Shown here piece by piece: positions 1-8,477 of a stretch of 64,000 bases of DNA. Numbering within the stretch: position 1 is the stretch's first letter; every line of letters begins with the position of its first letter. The stretch comes from DASUPK01 sp963736305 (GTDB lineage: Bacteria; Actinomycetota; Thermoleophilia; Solirubrobacterales; 70-9), in the NCBI GenBank assembly GCA_963736305.1, contig CAVTOD010000011.1, positions 47,973 through 111,972 on the forward strand, in the 5' to 3' direction. The translations under genes were made by a program, and so were the position numbers. Below the pieces are notes generated by a model, which searched no databases, was not told the DNA's origin, and saw only the letters and a program-made list of their open reading frames with translations.

Positions 1-203
1 CGGATGGTGGACAGCCGATGCGTGTAGCGAGGCAGGTCCGGGAGGCGGGCCAGGACGTCCGCGTGGACCTGCTCGATGGGCGGAGCCCCGCCATCCGGCT
101 GGGGCTCCATCACCATCACCGCGCCGATGTGCATGTGGGCGCTCGGATCGGCCTCCTCGAGCTCGAGGAAGGTCGCGTCCAGGGCGCTGAGCTGGTCGGC
201 CAT
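1..203 (-). CDS. wax ester synthase/diacylglycerol acyltransferase (WS/DGAT), N-terminal part, cut by window edge
   Basis: The 67 visible residues begin MADQLSALDATFLELE and continue through SAHMHIGAVMV. This is the typical start of the WS/DGAT family, which esterifies acyl-CoA to diacylglycerol or fatty alcohols for storage lipid. The catalytic HHxxxDG motif lies further downstream, outside the window. The start ATG is 13 bp after the ppsA stop on the same strand, so the two genes are probably co-transcribed. Family assignment rests on the N-terminal block only. Confidence 0.75.
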   Translation of the reverse strand, partial: MADQLSALDATFLELEEADPSAHMHIGAVMVMEPQPDGGAPPIEQVHADVLARLPDLPRYTHRLSTI

Positions 204-216
204 GACGCGGCCTCCG

Positions 217-2520
217 CTAGCTCCCCGACCGGGCTGCGTCGAGCAGCACGCGCTGCTCGGCGGCGGCCACCAGGCGACGGGCTTTGTCGACCGTGTCGAT
301 GTTGACCGAGATCGCGTCGATGCCGGCCTCGACCAGCAGCTGGGCGTACTCGGGGTGCACCGAGGGTGCCTGGCCGCAGATCGAGGTGGCCAGGCCGAGC
401 TCCTTGGCGCGTGGGATCAGCAGCCGAAGGTAGTCGGTGACGGCCTCGTCCCGCTCGTCGAACATGACCGAGAGGACCTCGGAGTCGCGGTCTGAGCCCA
501 GCATCAGCTGGGTCAGGTCGTTCGAGCCGATCGAGATTCCCTTGACGCCGAGCTTCGCGTAGCGCTCGAGGTGGAAGTAGACCGAGGGCACCTCGGCCAT
601 CACCCAGAGCTCGAAGCCCGGCAGGTCGAGCAGGCCCTCGTCGCGCATCACGTTGCGACAGGCGGTCAGCTCGATCGGTGTGCGGACGAAGGGCAGCATC
701 ACGTGGAAGTTCGTGTGCCCCGCGTCCCACACCCGGCGGATCGCCGCGAGCTCGAGCGCGAACAGGTCCGGCTCCTTCATGTAGCGGAGCGCTCCGCGAT
801 AGCCGATCATCGGGTTCGACTCCTCGGGCTCGAAGCGATCGCCGCCCTCGAGGCCGCGGAACTCATTCGAGCGGAAGTCGATCGTCCGGTAGGTGATCGG
901 CCGCGGCGCGAAGCCCTCGGCGAACTTCGTCAGGGCCTCACCCATCCGGTCGACGAACTCGTCGCCCTTACCCTGCTCGATCAGCAGGCGGGGATGACGG
1001 CCCTCGAGCGCCTCGATCACCATCAGCTCCGCCCGCAGCAGACCGCAGCCGTCGACGTTCAGGCTCGACGCCCGCTCGATCTGGGAGGGCTCGGAGAGGT
1101 TGACGAGGAGCTGGGTCGCGGTAACGGGCGCCCCACCCCCTACGGGGGCGGGTCCGTCACCGGACCCGGTCTCCTGTCCGCTGACGGCGATTTCGCCCTC
1201 ATACACCGCACCGTGAGTGGCGTCCACGGTCACGAGCTCTCCGTCACGCAGCTTTGACGTGGCGTCGGCGGCGCCGACGACACATGGGATGCCGAGCTCG
1301 CGGGAGACGATCGAGGCGTGGCAGGTCATCCCGCCGGAGTCGGTGATGATGGCCGCAGAGCGCCTCATCAGCGGAACCCAGTCGGGCGCCGTCATGTGAG
1401 TGACCAGGACGTCGCCCTCCTTCAGGTCGTTGCCCTTGCTGAGCTCGGAGATGATCTTGACCTCGCCGTGGCCGACGCCCGGGGCGGCCCCCAGGCCGCG
1501 CACCAGCGCCTCGCCCTCGGGCTGGGCGATCGCCACGGAGGTGTCGCCCCCGGAGGAAGTCACCGGCCGGCTCTGGAGCATCCAGGCGAGGCCCTCCTCG
1601 TCGAAGGCCCACTCGGTGTCCTGCGGGGTGCCGTAGTGCTCCTCGTCGCGGATGCCGAGCTTGGCGACGGTCATCACCTCGTCGTCGCTGAGGACCGGCT
1701 GGGTCGACTCATCGCCGGAGAGCTCGCGGGTGCGGGTGCCTCCGTCGGGAAGCGGCTCGATCACGAGCTCCTTGCGCTTCACGTCCCGCTTGATGATGTG
1801 GAGCGTCTCCTTGTCGACCACATAGCGGTCGGGAGAGACCTGACCGGAGACGACCGACTCGCCAAGGCCAAGCGAGCCCTCGATCACGAGGCGGTCGTTG
1901 TCGCCCGAGGCCGGGTCGATCGTGAACATGACGCCCGCGCGGGTGGAGAGGATCTGGATCTGGACGACGACCGCGATGTCCATGTCGGACTGGCCGAAGC
2001 CCTGCTTGGCGCGGTAGAAGACCGTCCGAGCCCCGAACAACGAGGACCAGCAGTTGCGAACGGCCTCGACGACCTCGTCGGGTCCGCGCACGTTCAGGAA
2101 GGTCTCGTTCATGCCGGCGAAGGAGGCGGCCTCCGTGTCCTCCGCGGTGGCCGAGGAGCGGACGGCGACCGGGGGGTTGTCGCGATCGCCCGCGAGCTCC
2201 AGATAGGCGGCGCGGATCTCGCTGGCCACCTCATCGGGGATCGGCTCGGCCTCCACCATCTTGCGGACCTCCTGGGTGGCGAGGTCCAACTCCTTGGTGT
2301 CGTCCACGTCGACCGAGGAGAGTCGCTCCTGGATGCGGTCGCGCAGTCCGCCGACGTCGCAGAAGAGGGCGTACGAGGAGGCTCCGACCACGAATCCGGG
2401 GGGGACCGGCAAGCCCGCCGCGGTCATCTCGCCGAGGTTTGCGCCCTTCCCGCCGGCGTAATCCACGTCCTGCTTGGTCAGATCCTCGAAGCGGCGGAGC
2501 AGAGCGGTCGAGACGGTCAT
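217..2520 (-). CDS. ppsA: phosphoenolpyruvate synthase (pyruvate, water dikinase)
   Basis: The 767-residue protein makes PEP from pyruvate and ATP in gluconeogenesis. It starts with the ATP-grasp nucleotide-binding domain (GGKGANLGEM near residue 25), then a swivelling phosphohistidine domain with GGMTCHAS (catalytic His401), then a PEP/pyruvate-binding TIM barrel ending with a CGQAPS-type motif. Length fits the family. The ATG at 2520 has GGAAGGGG just upstream; an alternative start 13 codons earlier has no such site. It is divergent from pckG, so two PEP-forming enzymes share one 244-bp intergenic region, and it is followed by the WS/DGAT gene. Confidence 0.95.
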   Translation of the reverse strand: MTVSTALLRRFEDLTKQDVDYAGGKGANLGEMTAAGLPVPPGFVVGASSYALFCDVGGLRDRIQERLSSVDVDDTKELDLATQEVRKMVEAEPIPDEVASEIRAAYLELAGDRDNPPVAVRSSATAEDTEAASFAGMNETFLNVRGPDEVVEAVRNCWSSLFGARTVFYRAKQGFGQSDMDIAVVVQIQILSTRAGVMFTIDPASGDNDRLVIEGSLGLGESVVSGQVSPDRYVVDKETLHIIKRDVKRKELVIEPLPDGGTRTRELSGDESTQPVLSDDEVMTVAKLGIRDEEHYGTPQDTEWAFDEEGLAWMLQSRPVTSSGGDTSVAIAQPEGEALVRGLGAAPGVGHGEVKIISELSKGNDLKEGDVLVTHMTAPDWVPLMRRSAAIITDSGGMTCHASIVSRELGIPCVVGAADATSKLRDGELVTVDATHGAVYEGEIAVSGQETGSGDGPAPVGGGAPVTATQLLVNLSEPSQIERASSLNVDGCGLLRAELMVIEALEGRHPRLLIEQGKGDEFVDRMGEALTKFAEGFAPRPITYRTIDFRSNEFRGLEGGDRFEPEESNPMIGYRGALRYMKEPDLFALELAAIRRVWDAGHTNFHVMLPFVRTPIELTACRNVMRDEGLLDLPGFELWVMAEVPSVYFHLERYAKLGVKGISIGSNDLTQLMLGSDRDSEVLSVMFDERDEAVTDYLRLLIPRAKELGLATSICGQAPSVHPEYAQLLVEAGIDAISVNIDTVDKARRLVAAAEQRVLLDAARSGS

Positions 2521-2600
2521 CGAAACCCCTTCCAGATGGCGAATGGTCTGTATGGTCAAAGGTACGCCCGCTTTACGGCCGTCTCATCCGCAACGCGTAC

Positions 2601-2615
2601 CGGTCTTAGAGACCG
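2601..2615. promoter_or_regulatory. dyad in the ppsA/pckG divergent intergenic region
   Basis: CGGTCT-TAG-AGACCG is a perfect 6-bp inverted repeat in the middle of the 244-bp region between the divergent ppsA and pckG starts. Its position suits an operator acting on both genes, but no regulator family is recognised from the sequence and a chance dyad is possible. Confidence 0.35.
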
Positions 2616-2764
2616 TGGGGACTACGTAGACGGCTCACGCCTGACTCCCCTACGATCCCCGGTCCCCCCACCATCGCAACCGCGTCTCGGCGCCGAACGG
2701 TGTGAACACATCACGCGCCTCGCAAACGGGGGTATCCATCCAAACCAAGGAGCTGAACGCATCA

Positions 2765-4576
2765 GTGAGTGAGACAACCGCCGCGACAGAGGCACCGACC
2801 AAGCACGCCAAGCTGCTCTCCTGGGTCGAGGAGATCGCCGAGCTGACCCAGCCCGGATCGATCCATTGGTGTGACGGATCCGCCGCCGAGTACGACGACC
2901 TCTGTCAGGCGCTGGTCGACGCCGGAACCTTCGAGAAGCTCTCCGACGCCAAGCGTCCCAACTCATATCTCGCCCGCTCCGACCCCGACGACGTGGCGAG
3001 GGTCGAGGACCGCACCTTCATCTGCTCCGAGCAGGAGGAGGACGCCGGACCGACCAACAACTGGCACCACCCGGAGGAGATGCGGGAGATCCTCACGGAC
3101 CTCTTCAGCGGCTCCATGCAGGGCCGCACCATGTATGTGGTGCCGTTCTCGATGGGCCCGATCGGCTCGCCGGTCGCCCAGATCGGCGTCCAGGTGACCG
3201 ACTCCGCCTACGTGGCCGCCTCGATGCGGATCATGACCCGGATGGGTGCCAAGGCCCTGGAGGTTCTTGGCGACGACGGGGAGTTCGTCCCCTGCATCCA
3301 CTCCGTCGGCATGCCGCTCACGCACGGCGAGCACGACGTCCCGTGGCCCTGCAACGAGACGAAGTACATCGTCCACTTCCCCGAGGCCCGCGAGATCTGG
3401 TCATTCGGCTCCGGCTACGGCGGAAACGCCCTGCTCGGCAAGAAGTGCCTGGCGCTTCGCATCGCCACGGTGATGGCGCGCGACGAGGGCTGGATGGCCG
3501 AGCACATGCTGATCATCAAGCTGACCTCGCCCGAGGGCACGGTCAAGCACCTGGCGGCGGCGTTCCCGTCGGCCTCGGGCAAGACCAACCTCGCGATGCT
3601 GCCCCCCAGCCTGCCGGGCTGGAAAGTCGAGACGATCGGCGACGACATCGCCTGGATCCGCTTCGGCGAGGACGGCCGCCTCTACGCCGTCAACCCCGAG
3701 GCCGGCTTCTTCGGCGTCGCTCCCGGGACCGGCGTCAAGACCAACCCGAACGCAATGAAGACCGTCGAGCGGGACACGATCTTCACCAACGTCGCCAAGA
3801 CCGACGACGGCGACATCTGGTGGGAGGGGATGGGCGAGGCGCCCGATCACCTGATCGACTGGAAGGGACGCGACTGGACGCCGGAGAAGGACGAGCCGGC
3901 CGCGCACCCGAACTCCCGCTTCACCGTGTCGGTCACGCAGTGCCCGACCTTCGATCCGGCCTGGGACGACCCGGCCGGCGTGCCGATCGACGCGTTCATG
4001 TTCGGCGGCCGCCGCGCGACCGTCGTCCCGCTGGTCCACCAGGCATTCGACTGGGAGCACGGCGTCTTCCTGGCGGCGACGATGTCCGTCGAGACGACCG
4101 CCGCGGCCTCAGGGGCCGTCGGTCAGCTGCGCTTCGACCCGATGGCGATGCTGCCGTTCTGCGGATACAACATGGCCGACTACTTCAAGCACTGGCTGGA
4201 GATCGGCGCCAAGGGCGACGAGGCGAAGCTGCCGACGATCTTCGTCGTCAACTGGTTCCGCAAGGACGAAGATGGCAACTTCATCTGGCCGGGGTTCGGC
4301 GAGAACACCCGCGTGCTCGAGTGGATCGTCCGCCGCACGGAGGGCGAAGGTGAGGTCGCCGATACGCCGATCGGTCTGGTGCCGCCGCCGAGCGACATCA
4401 ACACCGAAGGCCTCGACATCTCCGAGGAGGACATGGAGACCCTGCTGAAGGTCGACCCCGACGAGGTGCGCCAGCAGCTGCACCAGGTCGAGTCGCACCT
4501 GGCGCAGTTCGGCTCCCGCCTGCCGGACGAGGTGCGCGCGCAGCTCAAGGCACTGGAAGAGCGTCTCGACGGCTAG
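2765..4576 (+). CDS. pckG: phosphoenolpyruvate carboxykinase (GTP type)
   Basis: Converts oxaloacetate and GTP to PEP in the cytoplasm. The 603 residues match the GTP-PEPCK family along their length, including EMREI, the FPSA-GKTNLAML kinase loop at about 267-279, NPEAGFFGVAPGT and FMFGGRRA. Start chosen: GTG at 2765, 12 bases after AAGGAG; an in-frame ATG at 2702 lacks a site. Oddity: the kinase loop reads SASGKTN, with Ser271 where the family normally has the reactive Cys (SACGKTN). The stop overlaps the stop of the convergent RTX gene (CTAG, 4573-4576). Confidence 0.95.
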   Translation: MSETTAATEAPTKHAKLLSWVEEIAELTQPGSIHWCDGSAAEYDDLCQALVDAGTFEKLSDAKRPNSYLARSDPDDVARVEDRTFICSEQEEDAGPTNNWHHPEEMREILTDLFSGSMQGRTMYVVPFSMGPIGSPVAQIGVQVTDSAYVAASMRIMTRMGAKALEVLGDDGEFVPCIHSVGMPLTHGEHDVPWPCNETKYIVHFPEAREIWSFGSGYGGNALLGKKCLALRIATVMARDEGWMAEHMLIIKLTSPEGTVKHLAAAFPSASGKTNLAMLPPSLPGWKVETIGDDIAWIRFGEDGRLYAVNPEAGFFGVAPGTGVKTNPNAMKTVERDTIFTNVAKTDDGDIWWEGMGEAPDHLIDWKGRDWTPEKDEPAAHPNSRFTVSVTQCPTFDPAWDDPAGVPIDAFMFGGRRATVVPLVHQAFDWEHGVFLAATMSVETTAAASGAVGQLRFDPMAMLPFCGYNMADYFKHWLEIGAKGDEAKLPTIFVVNWFRKDEDGNFIWPGFGENTRVLEWIVRRTEGEGEVADTPIGLVPPPSDINTEGLDISEEDMETLLKVDPDEVRQQLHQVESHLAQFGSRLPDEVRAQLKALEERLDG

Positions 4577-6609
4577 CTACGGCCCTTTCGCTTCCGGCCG
4601 CTCTTCTTCAGCTTCTTGCAGCCGGTCGCGGGGTCGCTCTTGTCGCGGAACGCCTCGCCGCCCCCGCGGCCGCAGTTGACGACGCGGTCGCGCGCTCCGT
4701 CCTGAGCCTCCAGGGTGTCGAAGCCGCCGTCGCCATAGATGCTGTCGTTGCCGCTGCCGCCGTCGATGAGATCGGCGCCGCCCATCCCGTGCAGGACGTC
4801 GTCGCCCCCGCGGCCGAGGATCAGCGGGTTCTTTCCATTGGTGCCGGTGAGAATGTCCGATCCGTCGGTGCCCTCCAGGATCTCGAGGTCGTTGGCGAGA
4901 TGGGTGGGGCTGCAGCCGCCGCGCGCCGGGTCGGTCGCCGTGCCGCCGAGGGTCGCTCTGACGCCGTTCTTCGGCGCGTACTTGTAGCGGGCGAACCCGG
5001 CGATGTCGAAGCCCGGACCGCCGCTGTAGTCGTGTCCCTCGCAGATGTCGTCGCTGACCAGCTGGTCGTTGCCTCCGCCGCCGTTGAGCTTGTCCCCGCC
5101 CGTGCCGAGCGCGAGCAGGGCGTCGCTGCCGTCGCCGCCGTTGAGCACGTCGGCGCCTGACTGGCCGCTGAAGAGCACGTCGTCGCCGGGGGTGCCATCG
5201 AGGACGTCGCTGCCCGGGCCGCCGTCCATGACCGTGGTCATCGTCGAGGGATAGTTGCCGGACAGGGAGAGGTGGTCGTCGCCCTGGTCGCCCCAGACCG
5301 TGACGAAGCCGAGTGGGGTGGACGGCACCGGACAGCTGACGCCGCCACCGGACGGGCTGCATGTGTCGATCGAACCGGGCAGGCGGGCGATCGGCGTCCC
5401 CGCGCGGGAGGTGATCGAGAAGCCCCCGCCGGGGGCCGTCACCAGCACGTCGTCGTTGGCGGATCCCTGCCCGCCGATGACGTACAGGCCGGGGTCGGGT
5501 CCGCGCGGGTCCATGTAGACGTACGCGCTCGCCGGCCGCGGGTCCGGCGGGGATTCGGGGGTGGTGTTCAGCCCACAGAAGGTCGTCTTGTCGCCGGCGC
5601 TGACGTCACAGGTGTCGTTCCCGGGGCCACCGTTGAGCTGGTCGCCGCCGGGCCCGCCGTTGAGCTCGTCGTCGCCCGGTCCACCGTCCAGCGCGTCGAC
5701 GCCGCCGGTGCCGTTCAGCGTGTCGTCAAAGGCCGAGCCGAGGACGCTCTCGACGCCGGTCAGATTCTCGGTGCCATCGGGTGTCACTGCGACACCGCCG
5801 CCGAGGTCGAGGTCGACGCCGCTGGTCGTGTCCCAGGAGGGGGTGATGTCGGCGTAGCTGACCGTGTCGGTGCCGTCGCCGCCGGAGTAGTCGTCCCCGT
5901 TCGGCCCGCCGCGGAACCAATCGTCGCCGCTGCCGCCGGTCATCTTGTCGCCGCCGTGCCCCCCGACGAGCACGTCGTTTCCGGGGCCGCCGTCCATGTG
6001 GTCGTCGAGGAGGTCGCCGTAGAGATGGTCATCGCCGCTTCCGCCCTCCATGTCCTCGCCGCCGGACCCACCGTGGATCTCGTCGGCCCCGTCGTCGCCG
6101 TTGATCGTGTCGCTGCCGTCACCGCCCAGCATCAGGTCGTCGCCGACACCGCCGTGGAGGTTGTCCCGGTCGCTGCTGCCGTCGACGACGTCGTTGCCGG
6201 TTCCGCCATCCATCGCGTCGGCGCTCGGCCCACCGTGCATCTCGTCGTTGCCGTCCTCGCCGAAGCTCGAGTCCTTGCCCTTCAGGTTGATGATGAGGTC
6301 GTCGCCCGTGCCTCCGTAGACGCGGTCAGCGCCCTTGCCGCCCAGCAGGCGGTCGTTCCCGTCTCCGCCGCAGATCACGTCCGATCCCTTGCCGGTGACG
6401 ATGTAGTCGTCGCCCGCACCGGCCACCACCACCTGGTTGCCGTGGCCGTGGTTGGGGGCGACGTACTTGTTGTTGCCTCCCCCCAGCACGACGGTCGCCT
6501 TCTTGCCGTGGCAGCTGGCACGGGCCTGGGCCGCCGCGGGCGCCAGCGCGAGCGCGAGCGCCCCGACGGCGAGCAGGGTGGGAGCAACGGTTGCGATGCG
6601 AATTCGCAT
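4573..6609 (-). CDS. secreted RTX-type calcium-binding repeat protein
   Basis: About 678 residues. An N-terminal Sec signal peptide (MRIRIATVAPTLLAV, hydrophobic core, cleavage near AQARA) is followed by many GGxGxDxLxG nonapeptides in two blocks, roughly residues 50-350 and 460-660, separated by a region of different composition. The nonapeptides form calcium-bound beta rolls. No catalytic domain is visible. The tail is very basic (KKLKKSGRKRKGRS). RTX proteins usually leave by type I secretion using a C-terminal signal; here an N-terminal Sec signal is present instead. Start could also be the ATG at 6621. Confidence 0.85.
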   Translation of the reverse strand: MRIRIATVAPTLLAVGALALALAPAAAQARASCHGKKATVVLGGGNNKYVAPNHGHGNQVVVAGAGDDYIVTGKGSDVICGGDGNDRLLGGKGADRVYGGTGDDLIINLKGKDSSFGEDGNDEMHGGPSADAMDGGTGNDVVDGSSDRDNLHGGVGDDLMLGGDGSDTINGDDGADEIHGGSGGEDMEGGSGDDHLYGDLLDDHMDGGPGNDVLVGGHGGDKMTGGSGDDWFRGGPNGDDYSGGDGTDTVSYADITPSWDTTSGVDLDLGGGVAVTPDGTENLTGVESVLGSAFDDTLNGTGGVDALDGGPGDDELNGGPGGDQLNGGPGNDTCDVSAGDKTTFCGLNTTPESPPDPRPASAYVYMDPRGPDPGLYVIGGQGSANDDVLVTAPGGGFSITSRAGTPIARLPGSIDTCSPSGGGVSCPVPSTPLGFVTVWGDQGDDHLSLSGNYPSTMTTVMDGGPGSDVLDGTPGDDVLFSGQSGADVLNGGDGSDALLALGTGGDKLNGGGGNDQLVSDDICEGHDYSGGPGFDIAGFARYKYAPKNGVRATLGGTATDPARGGCSPTHLANDLEILEGTDGSDILTGTNGKNPLILGRGGDDVLHGMGGADLIDGGSGNDSIYGDGGFDTLEAQDGARDRVVNCGRGGGEAFRDKSDPATGCKKLKKSGRKRKGRS

Positions 6610-6700
6610 TACTCGATGCATCGGGTGTGGGGCCTATCGCTAAATGCGCACTATTGGGTGGGGCCGTGAGGGCCCCGAGGCGAGAACATAGACTCCCAGC

Positions 6701-8068
6701 GTGATGGGCGAGACGGTCAAGTTCCTGCTCCCCGAGGAGGAGATCCCGACCAGCTGGGTCAACCTGCTCGCCGATCTGCCCGGCGATCCGCCGCCCCCGC
6801 CGCTCAGCCCTGCCACGGGCGAGCCCGCGGGACCTGACGATCTGGCGCCGATCTTCCCGATGGGCCTGATCGAACAGGAGGTCTCGACCGATCCGGACGT
6901 CGCGATTCCCGACGAGGTCCGGGACACCTACCGGCTCTGGCGCCCGACGCCGCTGCTGCGCGCGAGGCAGCTGGAGCGGGAGCTCGATACGCCGGCCCAC
7001 ATCTACTACAAGTACGAGGGGGTCTCGCCGGCCGGGTCGCACAAGCCGAACACCGCCGTCGCGCAGGCCTTCTACAACCGCGAGGCGGGGATCAAGAAGA
7101 TCTCGACCGAGACGGGAGCTGGACAGTGGGGCTCGGCGATGGCGCTCGCCTGCCAGCTCTTCGGCCTCGAGTGCGAGGTCTTCATGGTCGGGATCTCCTT
7201 CGACCAGAAGCCCTATCGCAAGGCGATGATCGAGACCTGGGGCGGGACGGTGCACCGCAGCCCCTCTGATCTGACGGAGGCCGGCCGCTCACAGGCCTCG
7301 CACGAGTCCGGCAGCCTCGGGATCGCGATCTCCGAGGCCGTCGAGGTGGCCGCCAAGTCCGAGGACACCAACTACTCCCTCGGCTCGGTGCTCAACCACG
7401 TCTGCCTGCACCAGACCGTGATCGGCCAGGAGTGCATCAAGCAGATGGAGATGGCTGGGGAGGCGCCAGACGTCGTCATCGGCTGCGTCGGGGGCGGGTC
7501 CAACTTCGCAGGCGTCGCCTACCCGTTCCTGCGCCAGCGGCTCCGCGAGGGCACGGAGATGAGGTTCGTGGGCGCCGAACCCGCCGCCTGCCCGACCCTC
7601 ACCCGCGGGCGCTATGCCTATGACTTCGGCGACACGGTCGGGATGACCCCGCTGATGCCGATGTACACGCTCGGGCACGACTTCGTCCCGCCGCCCGTGC
7701 ACGCCGGCGGCCTGCGCTACCACGGCGACGCGCCCAGCCTCTGCGCGCTGGTCAAGGAGGGGCTGGTCGAGGCGAAGGCGATCGCCCAGACGGCCGCGTT
7801 CGAGGCCGCCGTGCGCTTCGCCCGCTGCGAGGGGATCATCCCGGGGCCGGAGCCGGCTCACGCGATCCGGGCGGTCTTCGACGAGGCCGAGGCAGCCAAG
7901 GAAGCGGGGGAGGAGAGAGTGATCCTCTTCAACCTCTCGGGCCACGGGCACTTCGACATGTCCGCCTACGCTGCCTACTTCGCCGGTGAGCTCGAGGATC
8001 TGGAGCTCTCCGAGGACGAGCTCTCCGCCGCGCTCGATCACCTCCCCGAGGCACCGGCGCTGGCCTGA
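6701..8068 (+). CDS. trpB2: tryptophan synthase beta chain-like protein (TrpB2 type)
   Basis: PLP enzyme of the TrpB2 branch, about 455 residues, joining indole and serine or phosphoserine. The PLP lysine lies in the motif GSHKPNTA, the glycine-rich phosphate loop in GCVGGGSNFAG, and SGHGHFD closes the fold. The proline-rich loop PPPPPL near residue 35 and the length over 430 are typical of TrpB2 rather than TrpB1. No trpA or other trp gene is adjacent, as often seen for TrpB2. A TAGACT box 6 bases before GTG 6701 suggests a leaderless transcript; ATG 6704 is the alternative start. Confidence 0.92.
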   Translation: MMGETVKFLLPEEEIPTSWVNLLADLPGDPPPPPLSPATGEPAGPDDLAPIFPMGLIEQEVSTDPDVAIPDEVRDTYRLWRPTPLLRARQLERELDTPAHIYYKYEGVSPAGSHKPNTAVAQAFYNREAGIKKISTETGAGQWGSAMALACQLFGLECEVFMVGISFDQKPYRKAMIETWGGTVHRSPSDLTEAGRSQASHESGSLGIAISEAVEVAAKSEDTNYSLGSVLNHVCLHQTVIGQECIKQMEMAGEAPDVVIGCVGGGSNFAGVAYPFLRQRLREGTEMRFVGAEPAACPTLTRGRYAYDFGDTVGMTPLMPMYTLGHDFVPPPVHAGGLRYHGDAPSLCALVKEGLVEAKAIAQTAAFEAAVRFARCEGIIPGPEPAHAIRAVFDEAEAAKEAGEERVILFNLSGHGHFDMSAYAAYFAGELEDLELSEDELSAALDHLPEAPALA

Positions 8069-8071
8069 CCG

Positions 8072-8476
8072 TCAGGTAGCCGCGTACTCGCCGAGCTGCG
8101 CCCGGATCGGCTCCGGGATGGGCGCGGTCTCGCCGCCGCCTGCCTCGATGAAGACGTGCCGCAGCTCCCCCTCGACCACCCGCTCGTCGCCGCGGAACAG
8201 CTCGACCTGCGTGGTCATTGAGGTGCTCCCGATCCGAACCACAGTCGCCTGAGCCTCGAACTCGTCATCGAATCGCAGAGGCACCCGGTAACGAATGTTC
8301 GCCTCCGCCACGACCATGTCGACCCCGGCATCGACCATCTCCTGGTAGCCGCCGAGCTCCCGCCAGAGCTCGCCCATCGTGATGTCGAAGTAGGTCAGGT
8401 AATTGGCGTTGAAGACGACGCCCTGCGGGTCGCACTCGTTGTAGCGGACCCGCAGGGTGTGGCGAAAGGGCTCCAG
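8072..8476 (-). CDS. acyl-CoA thioesterase (4HBT hotdog family), non-ATG start
   Basis: Hotdog thioesterase of about 134 residues. The catalytic block RYNECDPQGVVFNANYLTYF (Asp in CDPQG) lies upstream of the first ATG (8377), so a start there would delete the active site. Reading back in frame, the only plausible start is a CTG at 8476, inside the overlap with the stop of mcl. It may be translated by coupling to mcl, or the true start may be hidden by a sequence error. The tight link to mcl suggests it could hydrolyse malyl-CoA (inference). Confidence 0.75.
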   Translation of the reverse strand: MEPFRHTLRVRYNECDPQGVVFNANYLTYFDITMGELWRELGGYQEMVDAGVDMVVAEANIRYRVPLRFDDEFEAQATVVRIGSTSMTTQVELFRGDERVVEGELRHVFIEAGGGETAPIPEPIRAQLGEYAAT

Positions 8477-8477
8477 C

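Noticed and set aside
4573..6609. CRISPR-like periodic repeats
   Set aside because: The 27-bp periodicity is the coding of RTX nonapeptides, not repeats separated by unique spacers.
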